This document shows positions 17,319 through 27,073 of a stretch of DNA of 49,711 bases, piece by piece. A model generated the notes under the pieces. The model was not told where the DNA came from, ran no database searches, and was given only the letters and a program-made list of their open reading frames with translations. The translations under genes were made by a program, and so were the position numbers. The stretch's first letter is position 1, and each line of letters starts with the position of its first letter. Origin of the DNA: an uncultured Verrucomicrobiales bacterium (GTDB lineage: Bacteria; Verrucomicrobiota; Verrucomicrobiia; Verrucomicrobiales; DEV007); contig CALAHF010000183.1 of the NCBI GenBank assembly GCA_937891465.1, positions 1-49,711 of the forward strand. The letters are read 5' to 3'.

Positions 17319-18602
17319 TCAAACAAAAAGCTCCGCCACTGGCTTCGCTTCTTTGCGAACCAATGTCATCGGACGACCTTGTGGCGTCGTAATTTCATGC
17401 GCGGGATTGATGCCCATGGCATGAAGTACCGTTGCGTGAAGATCGCTGACTTCAACGGGACGTTCGTCCGGCATAGCGCCGTCTGTGTCGGACGAACCAA
17501 TTACGGTGCCGCCTTTGATGCCGCCACCAGCCATGAAACAGCTGAAGACTTTTGCCCAGTGATCGCGACCGGCGTTGTCGTTCACGCGAGGAGTGCGGCC
17601 AAATTCTGAAAGCACCACAACAAGCGTTTTATCGATCATTCCGGTGACGCTGAGATCTTCGATCAGTGATGCAAGCGCTGGGTCCATCGTCGCGCCATGA
17701 TTGGTCATCGCGTCAGCAATGTTCATGTGGTTGTCGAATCCACCGCGATTCACCTGGACAAAACGAACACCGGTTTCGACGAGCTTTTTCGAAAGTAGAG
17801 CAGCCCGACCAAACTCAGTTTCGCCATAGCGAGCGAGGGTTTTCGGATCTTCTTTTTCCAATTCGAATGCCGCCAGCGCGGGACTTTTCATCAGATCAAC
17901 TGCATCATTGAGAGCAACTTCAGCAGCTTTCATCTCATGTGAGCTGAGCTGCTTTGTCTTCTTCAAATTCATCTTCGCGAGGATATCGAGCCGCTTGTTT
18001 CCCTGAACCTGAGAAATGCCGTCAGGAAAAGTGAGATACGGATCACGCTCACCGGGACGACCCACATAGTAGGCTTCGCAAGCCTGACCGAGATATCCCG
18101 CCTTCGGAGCACGGCCGCCGATCGATACAAAAGCCGGCAAATCTCCGAGTGAATCACGTTGGCTGGTGACGATTGAACCGAGGCCCGGGTGAACCGTGCT
18201 GTTACCCGTCATCTGATAACTCGTCTGCAATTCATACGTCGCCCGACCGTGATCGCCATTTGTGCCGGCGATGGAACGGATCAGCGAGGCGTGATGCATT
18301 TGTTTGGCAAGCTTCGGAAAAATTTCACTGATCTCGACACCTGAAGCGCTCGTTTTGATCGGGGAAAACGGACCTGCAGTGGGACGGCCTGGTTTTGGGT
18401 CCCACGTGTCGATGTGGCTCATTCCGCCACCGTTCCAAAAGAGAATCACGTGTTCGGCGGTCGCTGCTTTCGGAGCTGCGGCAATGAGTTCGCGCACGGG
18501 CATTCCGAGAAATGTCGCGAGCGATGCTGCGCCGGCAGTTTTCAGCAACGAGCGGCGATTGATGGTGTCGTGGTAGTCTTGGCAGCCAAATTGGTTGTTC
18601 AT
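17319..18602 (-). CDS. DUF1501 domain protein with Tat signal
   Basis: 427 residues from the ATG at 18602. The frame is open to 18683, but that extension overlaps the upstream gene and would bury the signal. The twin-arginine signal is NRRSLLKTAGAASLATFLG. The body is the DUF1501 domain, an alkaline-phosphatase/sulfatase-superfamily fold: ILFWNGGGMSHIDTWDPKPG, RFVQVNRGGFDNH, LVVVLSEFGRTPRVN and GRDHWAKVFS are hallmark blocks with likely metal-binding Asp/His. Biochemical function is not established. It is exported folded to the periplasm. It lies 38 bases downstream of the DUF1549/DUF1553 gene, the canonical partner arrangement. Confidence 0.92.
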   Translation of the reverse strand: MNNQFGCQDYHDTINRRSLLKTAGAASLATFLGMPVRELIAAAPKAATAEHVILFWNGGGMSHIDTWDPKPGRPTAGPFSPIKTSASGVEISEIFPKLAKQMHHASLIRSIAGTNGDHGRATYELQTSYQMTGNSTVHPGLGSIVTSQRDSLGDLPAFVSIGGRAPKAGYLGQACEAYYVGRPGERDPYLTFPDGISQVQGNKRLDILAKMNLKKTKQLSSHEMKAAEVALNDAVDLMKSPALAAFELEKEDPKTLARYGETEFGRAALLSKKLVETGVRFVQVNRGGFDNHMNIADAMTNHGATMDPALASLIEDLSVTGMIDKTLVVVLSEFGRTPRVNDNAGRDHWAKVFSCFMAGGGIKGGTVIGSSDTDGAMPDERPVEVSDLHATVLHAMGINPAHEITTPQGRPMTLVRKEAKPVAELFV

Positions 18603-18640
18603 GATTTGGGTGGGTTTGGGGTGTCCTTCTAAAAAATGGG

Positions 18641-21097
18641 TTATGGCAAAAAACGAAATTCGTGGCAGTTCAAAAGCGCCCAACGCAAATCGGACATGCC
18701 GGCGAGTGCGGTTTCACTCTCTTTCAAAACGGTGATGCCGTCGATCAATTCTTCCGCATCGGGTTCGCGGGTGAGTGTTTCCAAATAAACGCGGCGAACG
18801 GCATCTTCCGTTTTCGGGCTGTCTCCTGCAAGCATGGCATAGAGTGGTTCGAGCGAACCGACGCGTGCTGCTTCGTGAGTTGCTTTGCCATTCAACATCA
18901 TCAATTGCTGGCGCAGCGAGGCTGAGTGATCGCGAAATTCTCCAAGCCCTTCACGACTTGGCTGGCCGAACACACGGAGGAAATGATCTGCCGGAGCAGG
19001 TGAAGCCATCCGCATCGAGCTGTTGAAGCTCGGATTATCATCGAGCTTTTCCTCAACGGTTTTCAGTTGATAACGCTGTGGTCCCTGACGACGACGAGCT
19101 TCTTCTTCCGCTTCGCGGCGTCGTTTTTCTGCTTCAAGTTTTGCGTCTTCTTTCGCCCGCATTGAAGCCAGCTCATCTTCCTGAGCGGCGTTGTCCGCGA
19201 GGACTTTTTTGAAATCGATCTCAATGCTGTTTTCCAAACTATAATCGGAACCGGCGCTCATCATGGCGTCCCCGTTTGCATTGGTCATCATCGCCATTTC
19301 GGTTTTTCCTTCGTCGGTTTCGGTGGTTTCCATCCTGCCAAGAGGAATCCGGATTTGTTTTGAAACGACACGGACGTTCTCACCTGCAAGCCATTTTTTT
19401 GATTCGAGATGTCCGGCAATAACGACGGAATCAAACAGTGCTTCGGAAAGCATCCGCCGAATGGGGCTGGCGGAAAATGCGATCTCGGCCGCTTCCAATT
19501 CGTTTGCCGTCGCGTCGTTCTGCAAATGCCCGCGGCGGTAGGTGTCCGTCAGCATGATCGAGCGAACCAATTCGCGCATATTATAGCCGCCGGCGATAAA
19601 CTCACGAGACAAATACTCGAGGGTCTGGGGATGCGAATTCGCCTGATATTCGGTGAAATTATCGAGTGGCATGACAAAACCACGTCCGTTCAATTCCGCC
19701 CAGACCCGGTTTGCAAAAGCCCGCGCAAAATACGGATTGCGCGGATCGGTCACTTTTTCAGCCAGCACAGCGCGATCGACGCTGGGCTTGTAGAGGTCCT
19801 CGTGAACCTTCAGGTCGGCGCTCGATTTCTTCGCATCGGCCATCACATCGAAATCGAGGCTGCTCTTTTTCTCAGGGCCGGCATCGATATCGAGGAGCGA
19901 TTCCAAATCATCACCGGCTTCCTTGGCTGCAATTTTTTGAACGTCAGCCGCCCGTAGTTTTTCAAATCGCTCAATGTAATGCGGCGCTTTCTCGAAGCTC
20001 ACAAGCTCGAACGGGAACTTCGGTTTCACAGGTTCCCGGCTTGGCGGATTATCATTCTCAGGCGGCCACATGACTTTGTTCGTCTTTTCTTCCGTGGTGT
20101 AAGTTGTCCGGGCGAACTGATTTTCGCGCTGCACAGTTTTTCCGAAAAAGCTCGCGAGTTCATAGAAATCCGTCTGATTCCAGTCATCAAATGGATGGTT
20201 GTGGCACTGGGCGCAGGACATCCGCACGCCGAGAAAAATCTGGCTGACTGCAGCGGCCATCGACATCGGGTCGGTGTTGTCGTTTAGCAAAAAGCCAACG
20301 GCAGGATTTTGGGAAGTTCGTCCATTTGCTGAAATCATTTCGCGAGTCATTTCATCCCAGCCAGTGTTTTTTTCTACCTCGGTGTGAAGCCACGCCTGCA
20401 TTTCGCGACCGCCGGTGACGTTGGAGCGAACCCGTAAAGTGTCTGCCAGAAAGACCGTCCATCGATCCGTAAAACGGGGATTGGCGAGCAGCTTGTCGAC
20501 GACTTTTTCGCGTCGTTCAGTCGGAGACCATTTTTGAAACGCTTCGATTTCTTCAACTCGCGGAATCCGGCCAATCAAATCCAGTGTAGCCCGGCGGAGA
20601 AATGCCGAATCATCGATGGGGGCTGCCTTTTTCGTGTCCCGATTCTGATTTTCATGAGCGAGCAGTTTGTCGATCGTTTTGGAAACTTCCGCTTTCGATT
20701 TCGGAGCTTCCTTCGGAATGGCATCCGTAATCAGTTCCTTCTTGGCCGTCTTCAAGCGAACGCTGTCGGGCCATTCGGCACCGGCTTCGACCCACGCTTT
20801 CAGAATTGCAATTTGCTCGGGAGTGAGCGGTTCCGCTTCCTGCGGCATGATTTCGTCATCTTCCGGCGGGAGGGTGATTCGATCGATCAGTGAAAATTTG
20901 ATATCGTCTCCGCTTTCGCCGCCTTTGAAGAACAGTTCCTTGTCATGCATTCGGAGGTCGCCTTTCTCTTTTCCCGAGCCGTGGCAACGAAGACATTGAG
21001 ATTCAAAAATAGGAGCGACGTCGCGTTCAAAATCCGGTGCGGCGAGCAGTGGGAGGCTGCAGAAAAAGATCGTGGAGGCGAGAAGGCGGGAAAGCAT
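18641..21097 (-). CDS. DUF1549/DUF1553 protein with N-terminal cytochrome-c-like (PSCyt1) domain
   Basis: About 818 residues from the ATG at 21097, chosen because it begins a good signal peptide (MLSRLLASTIFFCSLPLLA). Residues 20-120 form a PSCyt1 haem-binding domain with CLRCHG and a distal MP (DDEIMPQEAEPL). The DUF1549 region (about 150-330) includes CAQCHNHPFDDW, a second CxxCH. The DUF1553 region (about 430-800) includes YFARAFANRVWAELNGRG and FGQPSREGLGEF. A charged coiled insert (KAEDAK... near 650, rich in E/R) separates its halves. These large secreted proteins are almost confined to PVC bacteria, and their function is unproven. It is first in a three-gene unit with DUF1501 and the propeller protein. 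Confidence 0.92.
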   Translation of the reverse strand: MLSRLLASTIFFCSLPLLAAPDFERDVAPIFESQCLRCHGSGKEKGDLRMHDKELFFKGGESGDDIKFSLIDRITLPPEDDEIMPQEAEPLTPEQIAILKAWVEAGAEWPDSVRLKTAKKELITDAIPKEAPKSKAEVSKTIDKLLAHENQNRDTKKAAPIDDSAFLRRATLDLIGRIPRVEEIEAFQKWSPTERREKVVDKLLANPRFTDRWTVFLADTLRVRSNVTGGREMQAWLHTEVEKNTGWDEMTREMISANGRTSQNPAVGFLLNDNTDPMSMAAAVSQIFLGVRMSCAQCHNHPFDDWNQTDFYELASFFGKTVQRENQFARTTYTTEEKTNKVMWPPENDNPPSREPVKPKFPFELVSFEKAPHYIERFEKLRAADVQKIAAKEAGDDLESLLDIDAGPEKKSSLDFDVMADAKKSSADLKVHEDLYKPSVDRAVLAEKVTDPRNPYFARAFANRVWAELNGRGFVMPLDNFTEYQANSHPQTLEYLSREFIAGGYNMRELVRSIMLTDTYRRGHLQNDATANELEAAEIAFSASPIRRMLSEALFDSVVIAGHLESKKWLAGENVRVVSKQIRIPLGRMETTETDEGKTEMAMMTNANGDAMMSAGSDYSLENSIEIDFKKVLADNAAQEDELASMRAKEDAKLEAEKRRREAEEEARRRQGPQRYQLKTVEEKLDDNPSFNSSMRMASPAPADHFLRVFGQPSREGLGEFRDHSASLRQQLMMLNGKATHEAARVGSLEPLYAMLAGDSPKTEDAVRRVYLETLTREPDAEELIDGITVLKESETALAGMSDLRWALLNCHEFRFLP

Positions 21098-21195
21098 GTC
21101 GATCAGCGGGTTAAGACTTCGTAGATCATAGCCGTTCGCTAAAATCGGGTCCAGCACCGAATTCGATTTTACGGTGGCTCTTTAGAGCCAGCCTG

Positions 21196-21238
21196 CGAAC
21201 CAACAGTGTATGTTCGATGAATCAACCCTGTTGGTTCG
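21196..21238. repeat. Dispersed palindromic repeat, copy 4
   Basis: The arms CGAACCAACAGTGT and ACCCTGTTGGTTCG flank the centre ATGTTCGATGAATCA. The copy lies in the divergent intergenic region between the DUF1553 gene and trkA. Confidence 0.88.
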
Positions 21239-21257
21239 AAAAATGGTAAAATTCTTC

Positions 21258-21286
21258 CCGAAAATCGCCGATTGCGGCGATTTCGG
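21258..21286 (+). promoter_or_regulatory. Strong hairpin 24 bases before trkA
   Basis: AAATCGCCG, loop ATTG, CGGCGATTT is a perfect 9-bp stem at 21262-21283. It extends to about 12 bp with one bulged A by the outer CCG/CGG. It sits between palindrome copy 4 and the trkA start and could act in the trkA leader. A related stem occurs at 36572-36597. Confidence 0.5.
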
Positions 21287-21310
21287 TAGGGTCTATCTTC
21301 GGCGCGAATC

Positions 21311-22657
21311 ATGAACATCATCATTGTTGGTGCCGGTGAAATCGGTCGTCACATGGCACAAAGTCTTTCTCACGAAAGTCATGCCATCTGCGTAATTGAA
21401 TCAGATGAAAGCGTCGGGAGCGAACTCGATCAAGCGGTCGATGCTCGCATCCTCGTGGGTGACGGTGCGTCTGTTAACGTATTGCTCGATGCCGGTGTAT
21501 CCGAGTGTGATTTGTTTTTTGCGCTAACGAGCGAGAACAACATCAATCTCGTCTCTTGCTCGATGGCTAAAGCGCTTGGCGCGAAACAAACGATCTGTCG
21601 CGTTCATCCAGATTTGCAGCGTGAGGAATTTCTTTTCGATTTCCGAAGTCACTTTGGAATCGACAGTTTGTTCAGCTCCGAGCGGCTTGCGGCGGTTGAG
21701 CTTTCCAAATACGTGCGCAATCCCGATGCGCCGATTGTGGAGGAAATTGCTCACGGTCACATTGAACTGCAGCAAATCAAAGTTCCTGAAAATTCATCGT
21801 TGATCAATAAGCCGATTAAAGATCTTGGATTTCCCCCACGCGTTCGGATTGGTTCGATTCGCCGCGGGGAGGAATCAATTATCCCGTCCGCCAATGATGA
21901 ATTGAAAGCCGGTGATTTGGTAACCTTGTTTGGCGATCCGGCTCGACTCCACGAAGTCGCCGTTAAACTCAGTAAACACGGCAAGGAAACCGAAACGAAT
22001 GTGGTGATTTTCGGTGGCGGTGAATACGGATTTTCGCTCGCGCAAAATTTGGAGAGTTGGAAATGCCGGGTGCGAATTTTTGAAAAAGACCCCGACCGTT
22101 GCGCGTTTCTTGCCGACTCGCTCGTGAAAGCCACGGTTTTAAATGCGGACGCGACTTCCCTGGCGGAGTTAAAAGAAGAGCAAATTGGCAATGCGGATTT
22201 CTTTATCGCAACGACATCGGTTGACGAAGACAATGTAATGACTTGCCTTCAGGCTCACAGTTTAGGTGCAAAAAATTGTCTTACCCTGATTCACCGGGCT
22301 GATTATGCGGAAGCAATCACCGGGTTTAGTGATCAAATGGGAATTCGCTCTGCGGTGAGTCCTCGCGATGCAACGCGGCGTGATTTGATGCGTTTCGTCA
22401 CTTCGGATCGCTGGCATTTGCTGCAAAAGCTCGATGCCGGTGAGTTAATCGAATCAGCCGTGACCGAAGGTTCCGTGATCGACGGAAAGCGCGTGTCCGA
22501 AGTCGACTGGCCGGTGGATTGCATTTTGGTAGCATTGCTTCACGGCGTGAGGGCCATGGTTCCAGCGGCCGATGATCCGATCAAGGCGGGCGATCATCTC
22601 TACGCAGTGGTGTCGCCAAAAGCTAAAAAACGTTTTTTGAAATTGGTGACAGGCTGA
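21311..22657 (+). CDS. trkA: Trk potassium uptake system regulatory subunit TrkA
   Basis: 448 residues, the usual length for the two-copy form. Two tandem RCK units are present: a first Rossmann domain starting NIIIVGAGEIGRHMAQSL with Asp/Glu at the strand-2 end, a RCK_C domain (about 140-220), then a second Rossmann domain VVIFGGGEYGFSLAQNL (about 230) and a C-terminal RCK_C. TrkA binds NAD(H) and ATP on the cytoplasmic face and gates the TrkH channel. trkH follows on the same strand 13 bases later, confirming the pairing. A conspicuous hairpin and a palindromic repeat lie just upstream. Confidence 0.95.
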   Translation: MNIIIVGAGEIGRHMAQSLSHESHAICVIESDESVGSELDQAVDARILVGDGASVNVLLDAGVSECDLFFALTSENNINLVSCSMAKALGAKQTICRVHPDLQREEFLFDFRSHFGIDSLFSSERLAAVELSKYVRNPDAPIVEEIAHGHIELQQIKVPENSSLINKPIKDLGFPPRVRIGSIRRGEESIIPSANDELKAGDLVTLFGDPARLHEVAVKLSKHGKETETNVVIFGGGEYGFSLAQNLESWKCRVRIFEKDPDRCAFLADSLVKATVLNADATSLAELKEEQIGNADFFIATTSVDEDNVMTCLQAHSLGAKNCLTLIHRADYAEAITGFSDQMGIRSAVSPRDATRRDLMRFVTSDRWHLLQKLDAGELIESAVTEGSVIDGKRVSEVDWPVDCILVALLHGVRAMVPAADDPIKAGDHLYAVVSPKAKKRFLKLVTG

Positions 22658-22670
22658 TTTGTTTCTTCGC

Positions 22671-24161
22671 ATGAATTTTCGGATCATCGCAAAAGTCCTT
22701 GGTATTCTGATCATCTTGATCGGCGTCGCCATGTCAGCGTGTGCCATTTTTTCTGAAATTGAAGTGCGGCATAGTGTGGAAGAATCCGGGCCGGCTGCCA
22801 AGTCAGCGGTGACGGCGCTGTGGGCGGGCACTGGAATATCGGTATTTTTCGGTCTCGCTTTGTTTCTGTTTGGATTCCGCTGCAAAAATGACATTCTCCG
22901 TCGTGAAGCGATCGTCATTGTTGGGTTGAGCTGGATACTGGCGGCAGGATTCGGGGCCATTCCTTTCTACTTATGTGATCCGGGGCTCGGAATGGTAGAA
23001 TCGTATTTTGAATCGATGTCTGGAATCACCACCACGGGTTCAACCGTGATGGAAGATATTGAAGCCTATCCCCGTGGAGTTTTGTTGTGGCGCTCGACGT
23101 TGCAGTGGCTCGGCGGAATTGGAATTGTTGTCCTGTTTGCGGCTGTATTGTCTTTTCTTGGGGTCGGAAGCCGCTCACTGATGCAGCAGGAATCCAGTCT
23201 GAATATTTCCGATTCCAACGCATCTCGCGTGAGCGACATCGCGCTGATGTTGCTGAAAATTTATCTTATCTTCTCCGTCGTCTGCACTGTCGGTCTTATT
23301 GTTTTGGGAATGTCCACCTTCGACGCGGTCCTGCATGCAATGACGACGGTTTCCACCGGCGGGTTCAGTCCCAAAAACGCCAGCGTTGGCCATTTCGACA
23401 GCATTCCGATCGAAATTTGGATTTCCATTTTTATGATTCTAGGAAGCCTTAGTTTCATGCTTTATGTCTTCATTGTGCAACGAAAGTGGAAACGGGTAGC
23501 TTCCGAGGAAGAGGGGAAATTCTACCTTATTTTGCTAGTCATCGTTTGTGCCGCTATCGCTCTGGATTTATTTTTGGCTACTGATGACCACACCTTTGGT
23601 CAGGCCTTTCACGAATCTTTCTTCAATGTCATATCTATCAGCTCCACAACAGGATTTGCAGTGAGCGATTACGATCAATGGCCGCTTTTTTCGCGGATGC
23701 TTCTGATTTTCCTAATGGTGGTTGGAGGGTGCGCTGGTTCTACTGCGGGCGGTGTGAAAATGAACCGTGTGATCCTTTTCAAACGGATTGCACGAATGGA
23801 GCTGACGCGAACCTTTCGTCCCCATCAGGTTTTTAAAATCACGCTCAACGGTGTTGCACCTGACCGAAAAGTTCTCGTGACAGCCACACTCTTTCTCGCG
23901 CTCGCATTGATTATCATTTTGATTTCCAGCCTACTTATTGCCCTTTTGGAGCCTGATTTGAACCTGATTTCTGTATTTGGATGTTCTTTTGCGACTCTAT
24001 TTAATACCGGCCCCGGCTTTGAAAGCGTCGGGCCCACAGATAACTTTGCGTTCCTCAATGACGGCACGCTCGCGCTGCTCAGTCTATTGATGGTGATCGG
24101 CCGACTCGAGTTCTTCGCGATCCTGGTTTTGTTTATGCCGTCGCTGTGGAAGAAATACTGA
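22671..24161 (+). CDS. trkH: Trk potassium uptake system membrane subunit TrkH
   Basis: 497 residues from the ATG at 22671; the frame opens at a TTG at 22659. It is a polytopic K+ channel-like protein with four P-loop repeats whose selectivity-filter segments are visible: GITTTGSTV (about 120), TTVSTGGFSP (about 225), ISSTTGFAVSD (about 320) and LFNTGPGFESVG (about 440). Each carries the conserved Gly. TrkH passes K+ across the inner membrane under TrkA control. The adjacent trkA gene supports the call and probable co-transcription. Confidence 0.95.
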   Translation: MNFRIIAKVLGILIILIGVAMSACAIFSEIEVRHSVEESGPAAKSAVTALWAGTGISVFFGLALFLFGFRCKNDILRREAIVIVGLSWILAAGFGAIPFYLCDPGLGMVESYFESMSGITTTGSTVMEDIEAYPRGVLLWRSTLQWLGGIGIVVLFAAVLSFLGVGSRSLMQQESSLNISDSNASRVSDIALMLLKIYLIFSVVCTVGLIVLGMSTFDAVLHAMTTVSTGGFSPKNASVGHFDSIPIEIWISIFMILGSLSFMLYVFIVQRKWKRVASEEEGKFYLILLVIVCAAIALDLFLATDDHTFGQAFHESFFNVISISSTTGFAVSDYDQWPLFSRMLLIFLMVVGGCAGSTAGGVKMNRVILFKRIARMELTRTFRPHQVFKITLNGVAPDRKVLVTATLFLALALIIILISSLLIALLEPDLNLISVFGCSFATLFNTGPGFESVGPTDNFAFLNDGTLALLSLLMVIGRLEFFAILVLFMPSLWKKY

Positions 24162-24166
24162 TTTTT

Positions 24167-24211
24167 CGAGTCAACAAGTGCGGTTCATTGAACAGAGTTA
24201 CTGTTGGATCG
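24167..24211. repeat. Dispersed palindromic repeat, copy 5 (degenerate)
   Basis: It begins CGAGTCAACAAGTG and ends AGTTACTGTTGGATCG, with TTCATTGAA in the centre. It is recognisably the same element but with several mismatches. It fills the convergent gap between trkH and valS, where the stem could help terminate both transcripts. Confidence 0.65.
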
Positions 24212-24223
24212 TAAGCAAATTTC

Positions 24224-26932
24224 TCAGCCGAGATTGGCGATCATCTGTTTGAGTTCTTCAACCTTGGCTTTCCACTCAGCCTGGCGGTCTTTGTTTTCCT
24301 GAACGATTTCAGGCTTCGCGCGGGATACAAAATTCTCGTTTGAGAGTTTCCCATTCACCTTTTTCAGCTCAATTTCAGCTTTCTCTTTCTGTTTTGAGAG
24401 TCGAGTCCGTTCCGCGTCTTTGTCGATTAAACCATCGAGTGGCATGTAGATCTTCCCGATCGGGGTCAATGCCACGGGCACGCCTGATTCAGCTTCGAAC
24501 CCAGCCTCGGTCTTGATTCCGCCGGCACCGGCGAGTTTTGCAAAGACGGCCGCTTCGGTGAAGTCGCCTTCGGGATCGAGAATGAATTTCACGTTCCGAT
24601 TTGCAGCCAGGTTGTATTCGGCTTTGAGATTTCGAGTGCGACCAACGGCTTCGTAAACGTCGGAAACGGTTTTTACGGCCGCTTCGACTTGAGCTTCATC
24701 AATTCCATCAAGCATTGAGTCAGACGGAAGCTGCGTGAGCATCAAGAAGTCGGGACCACCGTCCTCGCGAAGCCCGCATTTTTCCCACAGCTCTTCGGTG
24801 AGGTGAGGCATAAACGGGTGGAGCAAGATCACAAAACGACGCAGCACGCGATCCATCGTCTGGAGCGTGGCTGCTTTTGCAGCAGGATCAGCATCTTTTC
24901 CGAAATCCTGTTTTGCACCTTCGAGGAACCAATCGCAGTATTGATTCCACCAGAATTCGTAGAGCAAAGAGGCGATCTCGTTGAAGCGATAATCTTCGTA
25001 GGCGCTCGCCACGTTGGTCTCGAGAGTGTCGAGTTTTTTCAGAATATCGATCGCGTAAATCGAAAGCTCGCCCGGCTCAGTGTCGGCTTCGCCCTGCATT
25101 TGGCGAAAACGAACCGCGTTCCAAATTTTCGTCGCGAAGTTCCGGCCTTCTTCAACCTGTGGATAGGTTTCCTCACCATCTTTGTCCTTTTCAACGATGA
25201 ACCGAACGTCGTTTCCGAGGGGCGCGGCTTTGAGCACGGAGAAACGCATCGCGTCGGCTCCAAACTTATCCATCACGTTGAGCGGATTGGGAGAATTCCC
25301 GAGTTGCTTCGACAATTTCCGTCCCTGTTTGTCGCGGATGATGGAATTGAAGAATACGTTTTTAAACGGCACTTCGCCTTTCCAGCGGAAACCGGCCATG
25401 ATCATCCGGGCAACCCAGAAGAATAGAATATCAGCACCGGTCGCGAGATCGGACGTCGGATAGAATTTCGTGAGCGTCTTAGATTCTTCGCCTTCGGAAT
25501 TGGACATGGTCGCAAACGGCCACAACCAGCTGGAAAACCACGTGTCGAGCACGTCAGGATCGCGAACCCAGTTCTCGCCATCTTGCGGAGGCTCAACACC
25601 AACATACAAATCGCTTCCCGCCGAATCCGTATCAAGCGATTCACGGTTCTGGAGCTCCTCAGATTTCTCTTTCCGGTACCAGACCGGAATTTGATGCCCC
25701 CACCACAACTGGCGGCTCACGCACCAGTCCTGAATGTTATCCATCCAGTGAGCGAATGTTTTCTTCCACCGATCGGGACGGAACTTGATATCACCATTGG
25801 CAACGGCCGCTGCAGCTTCTTCTTTGCACGGATACTTTAAAAACCACTGCATCGAAATGCGTGGCTCAATCGGCACGTTGGCGCGTTCGGAAAAGCCCAC
25901 GTTGTTTTCATAGTCTTCCTCGCTGACGAGAAGCCCCATTTCTTTGAGCTTCTCCGCTGCTTTTATGCGCGCCTCAAAACGGTCCATTCCTTCGAACTCA
26001 GGACCGCCGTGCTCGTTGATTTTTCCATCGGGCGTGAAGACATCGATGATCTCGAGTCCGTTCTTCATGCCGATTTCGAAGTCAGCCTTGTCATGCGCCG
26101 GTGTCACTTTTAGAACACCGGTTCCGAATTCCATATCGATGTGATCACTCGCCACGATGGGGATTTCTGCCTCGGGGAAAGGACGCAAGACAAATTTCCC
26201 AACGAGATCTTTATAGCGCTTGTCTTCGGGATGAACTGCAACGCCCGTGTCGCCCATGAGCGTTTCAGGTCGCGTTGTCGCGATTTCGAGGAACTTGTCC
26301 TTCTCGCCCACGATCGGGTATCGCATCGTGTAGAGCTTCGATTTCTGAGGCTTCATGATGACTTCCTCATCACTCAATGCGGTGAGCGACTTCGGACACC
26401 AGTTCACCATCCGCTTGCCGCGATAGAGCAAGCCTTCGTTGAAAAGATCGACAAAAATCTTCGAGATCCATTTCGAATACTCGGGGTCCATTGTGAAACG
26501 CTCGCGTTCCCAATCGCAGGAGCAACCGAGGCGTTTCAGCTGATTGTTGATGATGCCGCCATGCTCATCTTTCCATTCCCACACTTTCTCGAGAAATTTA
26601 TCGCGACCGAGGTCGTGACGCGTCACTTTTTCTTTGCGCAGCTTTTGCTCCACCTTCGACTGGGTAGCGATGCCCGCGTGATCCGTTCCCGGCAGCCAAA
26701 GCACTTCCTTGCCTTCCATCCGCGCGCGACGGCAGAGGATATCCTGAATCGTATTGTTCAAGACATGGCCGAGGTGAAGAATTCCCGTGACGTTGGGCGG
26801 TGGAATGACGATTGAGTAAGGCTCGCGATCGCTATTTTCGTCCGCATGGAAACAACCGGCTTCGAGCCAACGGGAATACCACGCTGCTTCGACTTCGTTC
26901 GGTTGATAGTTGCTTGAAAGTTCTTCTGCCAT
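24224..26932 (-). CDS. valS: Valyl-tRNA synthetase
   Basis: 902 residues from the ATG at 26932 (MAEELSSNYQPNEVEAAWY); the open frame extends 26 codons upstream without a typical N-terminus. Class I synthetase signatures are HIGH as GILHLGHVLN with LPGTDHAGIATQ after it, a CP1 editing domain (TTRPETLMGDTGVAVHP), and KMSKS in the variant KLSKQLGNSPNP. The anticodon-binding domain is followed by a C-terminal coiled arm (DKDAERTRLSKQKEKAEIEL) that distinguishes ValRS from IleRS. It charges tRNA-Val in the cytosol. It is transcribed divergently from the amidase gene across an AT-rich gap. Confidence 0.97.
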   Translation of the reverse strand: MAEELSSNYQPNEVEAAWYSRWLEAGCFHADENSDREPYSIVIPPPNVTGILHLGHVLNNTIQDILCRRARMEGKEVLWLPGTDHAGIATQSKVEQKLRKEKVTRHDLGRDKFLEKVWEWKDEHGGIINNQLKRLGCSCDWERERFTMDPEYSKWISKIFVDLFNEGLLYRGKRMVNWCPKSLTALSDEEVIMKPQKSKLYTMRYPIVGEKDKFLEIATTRPETLMGDTGVAVHPEDKRYKDLVGKFVLRPFPEAEIPIVASDHIDMEFGTGVLKVTPAHDKADFEIGMKNGLEIIDVFTPDGKINEHGGPEFEGMDRFEARIKAAEKLKEMGLLVSEEDYENNVGFSERANVPIEPRISMQWFLKYPCKEEAAAAVANGDIKFRPDRWKKTFAHWMDNIQDWCVSRQLWWGHQIPVWYRKEKSEELQNRESLDTDSAGSDLYVGVEPPQDGENWVRDPDVLDTWFSSWLWPFATMSNSEGEESKTLTKFYPTSDLATGADILFFWVARMIMAGFRWKGEVPFKNVFFNSIIRDKQGRKLSKQLGNSPNPLNVMDKFGADAMRFSVLKAAPLGNDVRFIVEKDKDGEETYPQVEEGRNFATKIWNAVRFRQMQGEADTEPGELSIYAIDILKKLDTLETNVASAYEDYRFNEIASLLYEFWWNQYCDWFLEGAKQDFGKDADPAAKAATLQTMDRVLRRFVILLHPFMPHLTEELWEKCGLREDGGPDFLMLTQLPSDSMLDGIDEAQVEAAVKTVSDVYEAVGRTRNLKAEYNLAANRNVKFILDPEGDFTEAAVFAKLAGAGGIKTEAGFEAESGVPVALTPIGKIYMPLDGLIDKDAERTRLSKQKEKAEIELKKVNGKLSNENFVSRAKPEIVQENKDRQAEWKAKVEELKQMIANLG

Positions 26933-27073
26933 TTTTTTACTGGAAATTTTAGGAGCGAAACTATTTGGTTGGACCGCTTCTTTGTAAAATTGAAATGCCC
27001 ACTCTTTCAAAATTGCGCTAAGCTAAAAAATAGCGATATTTATTTAGAATTTCTGTAATAATTTCATTTTCCC

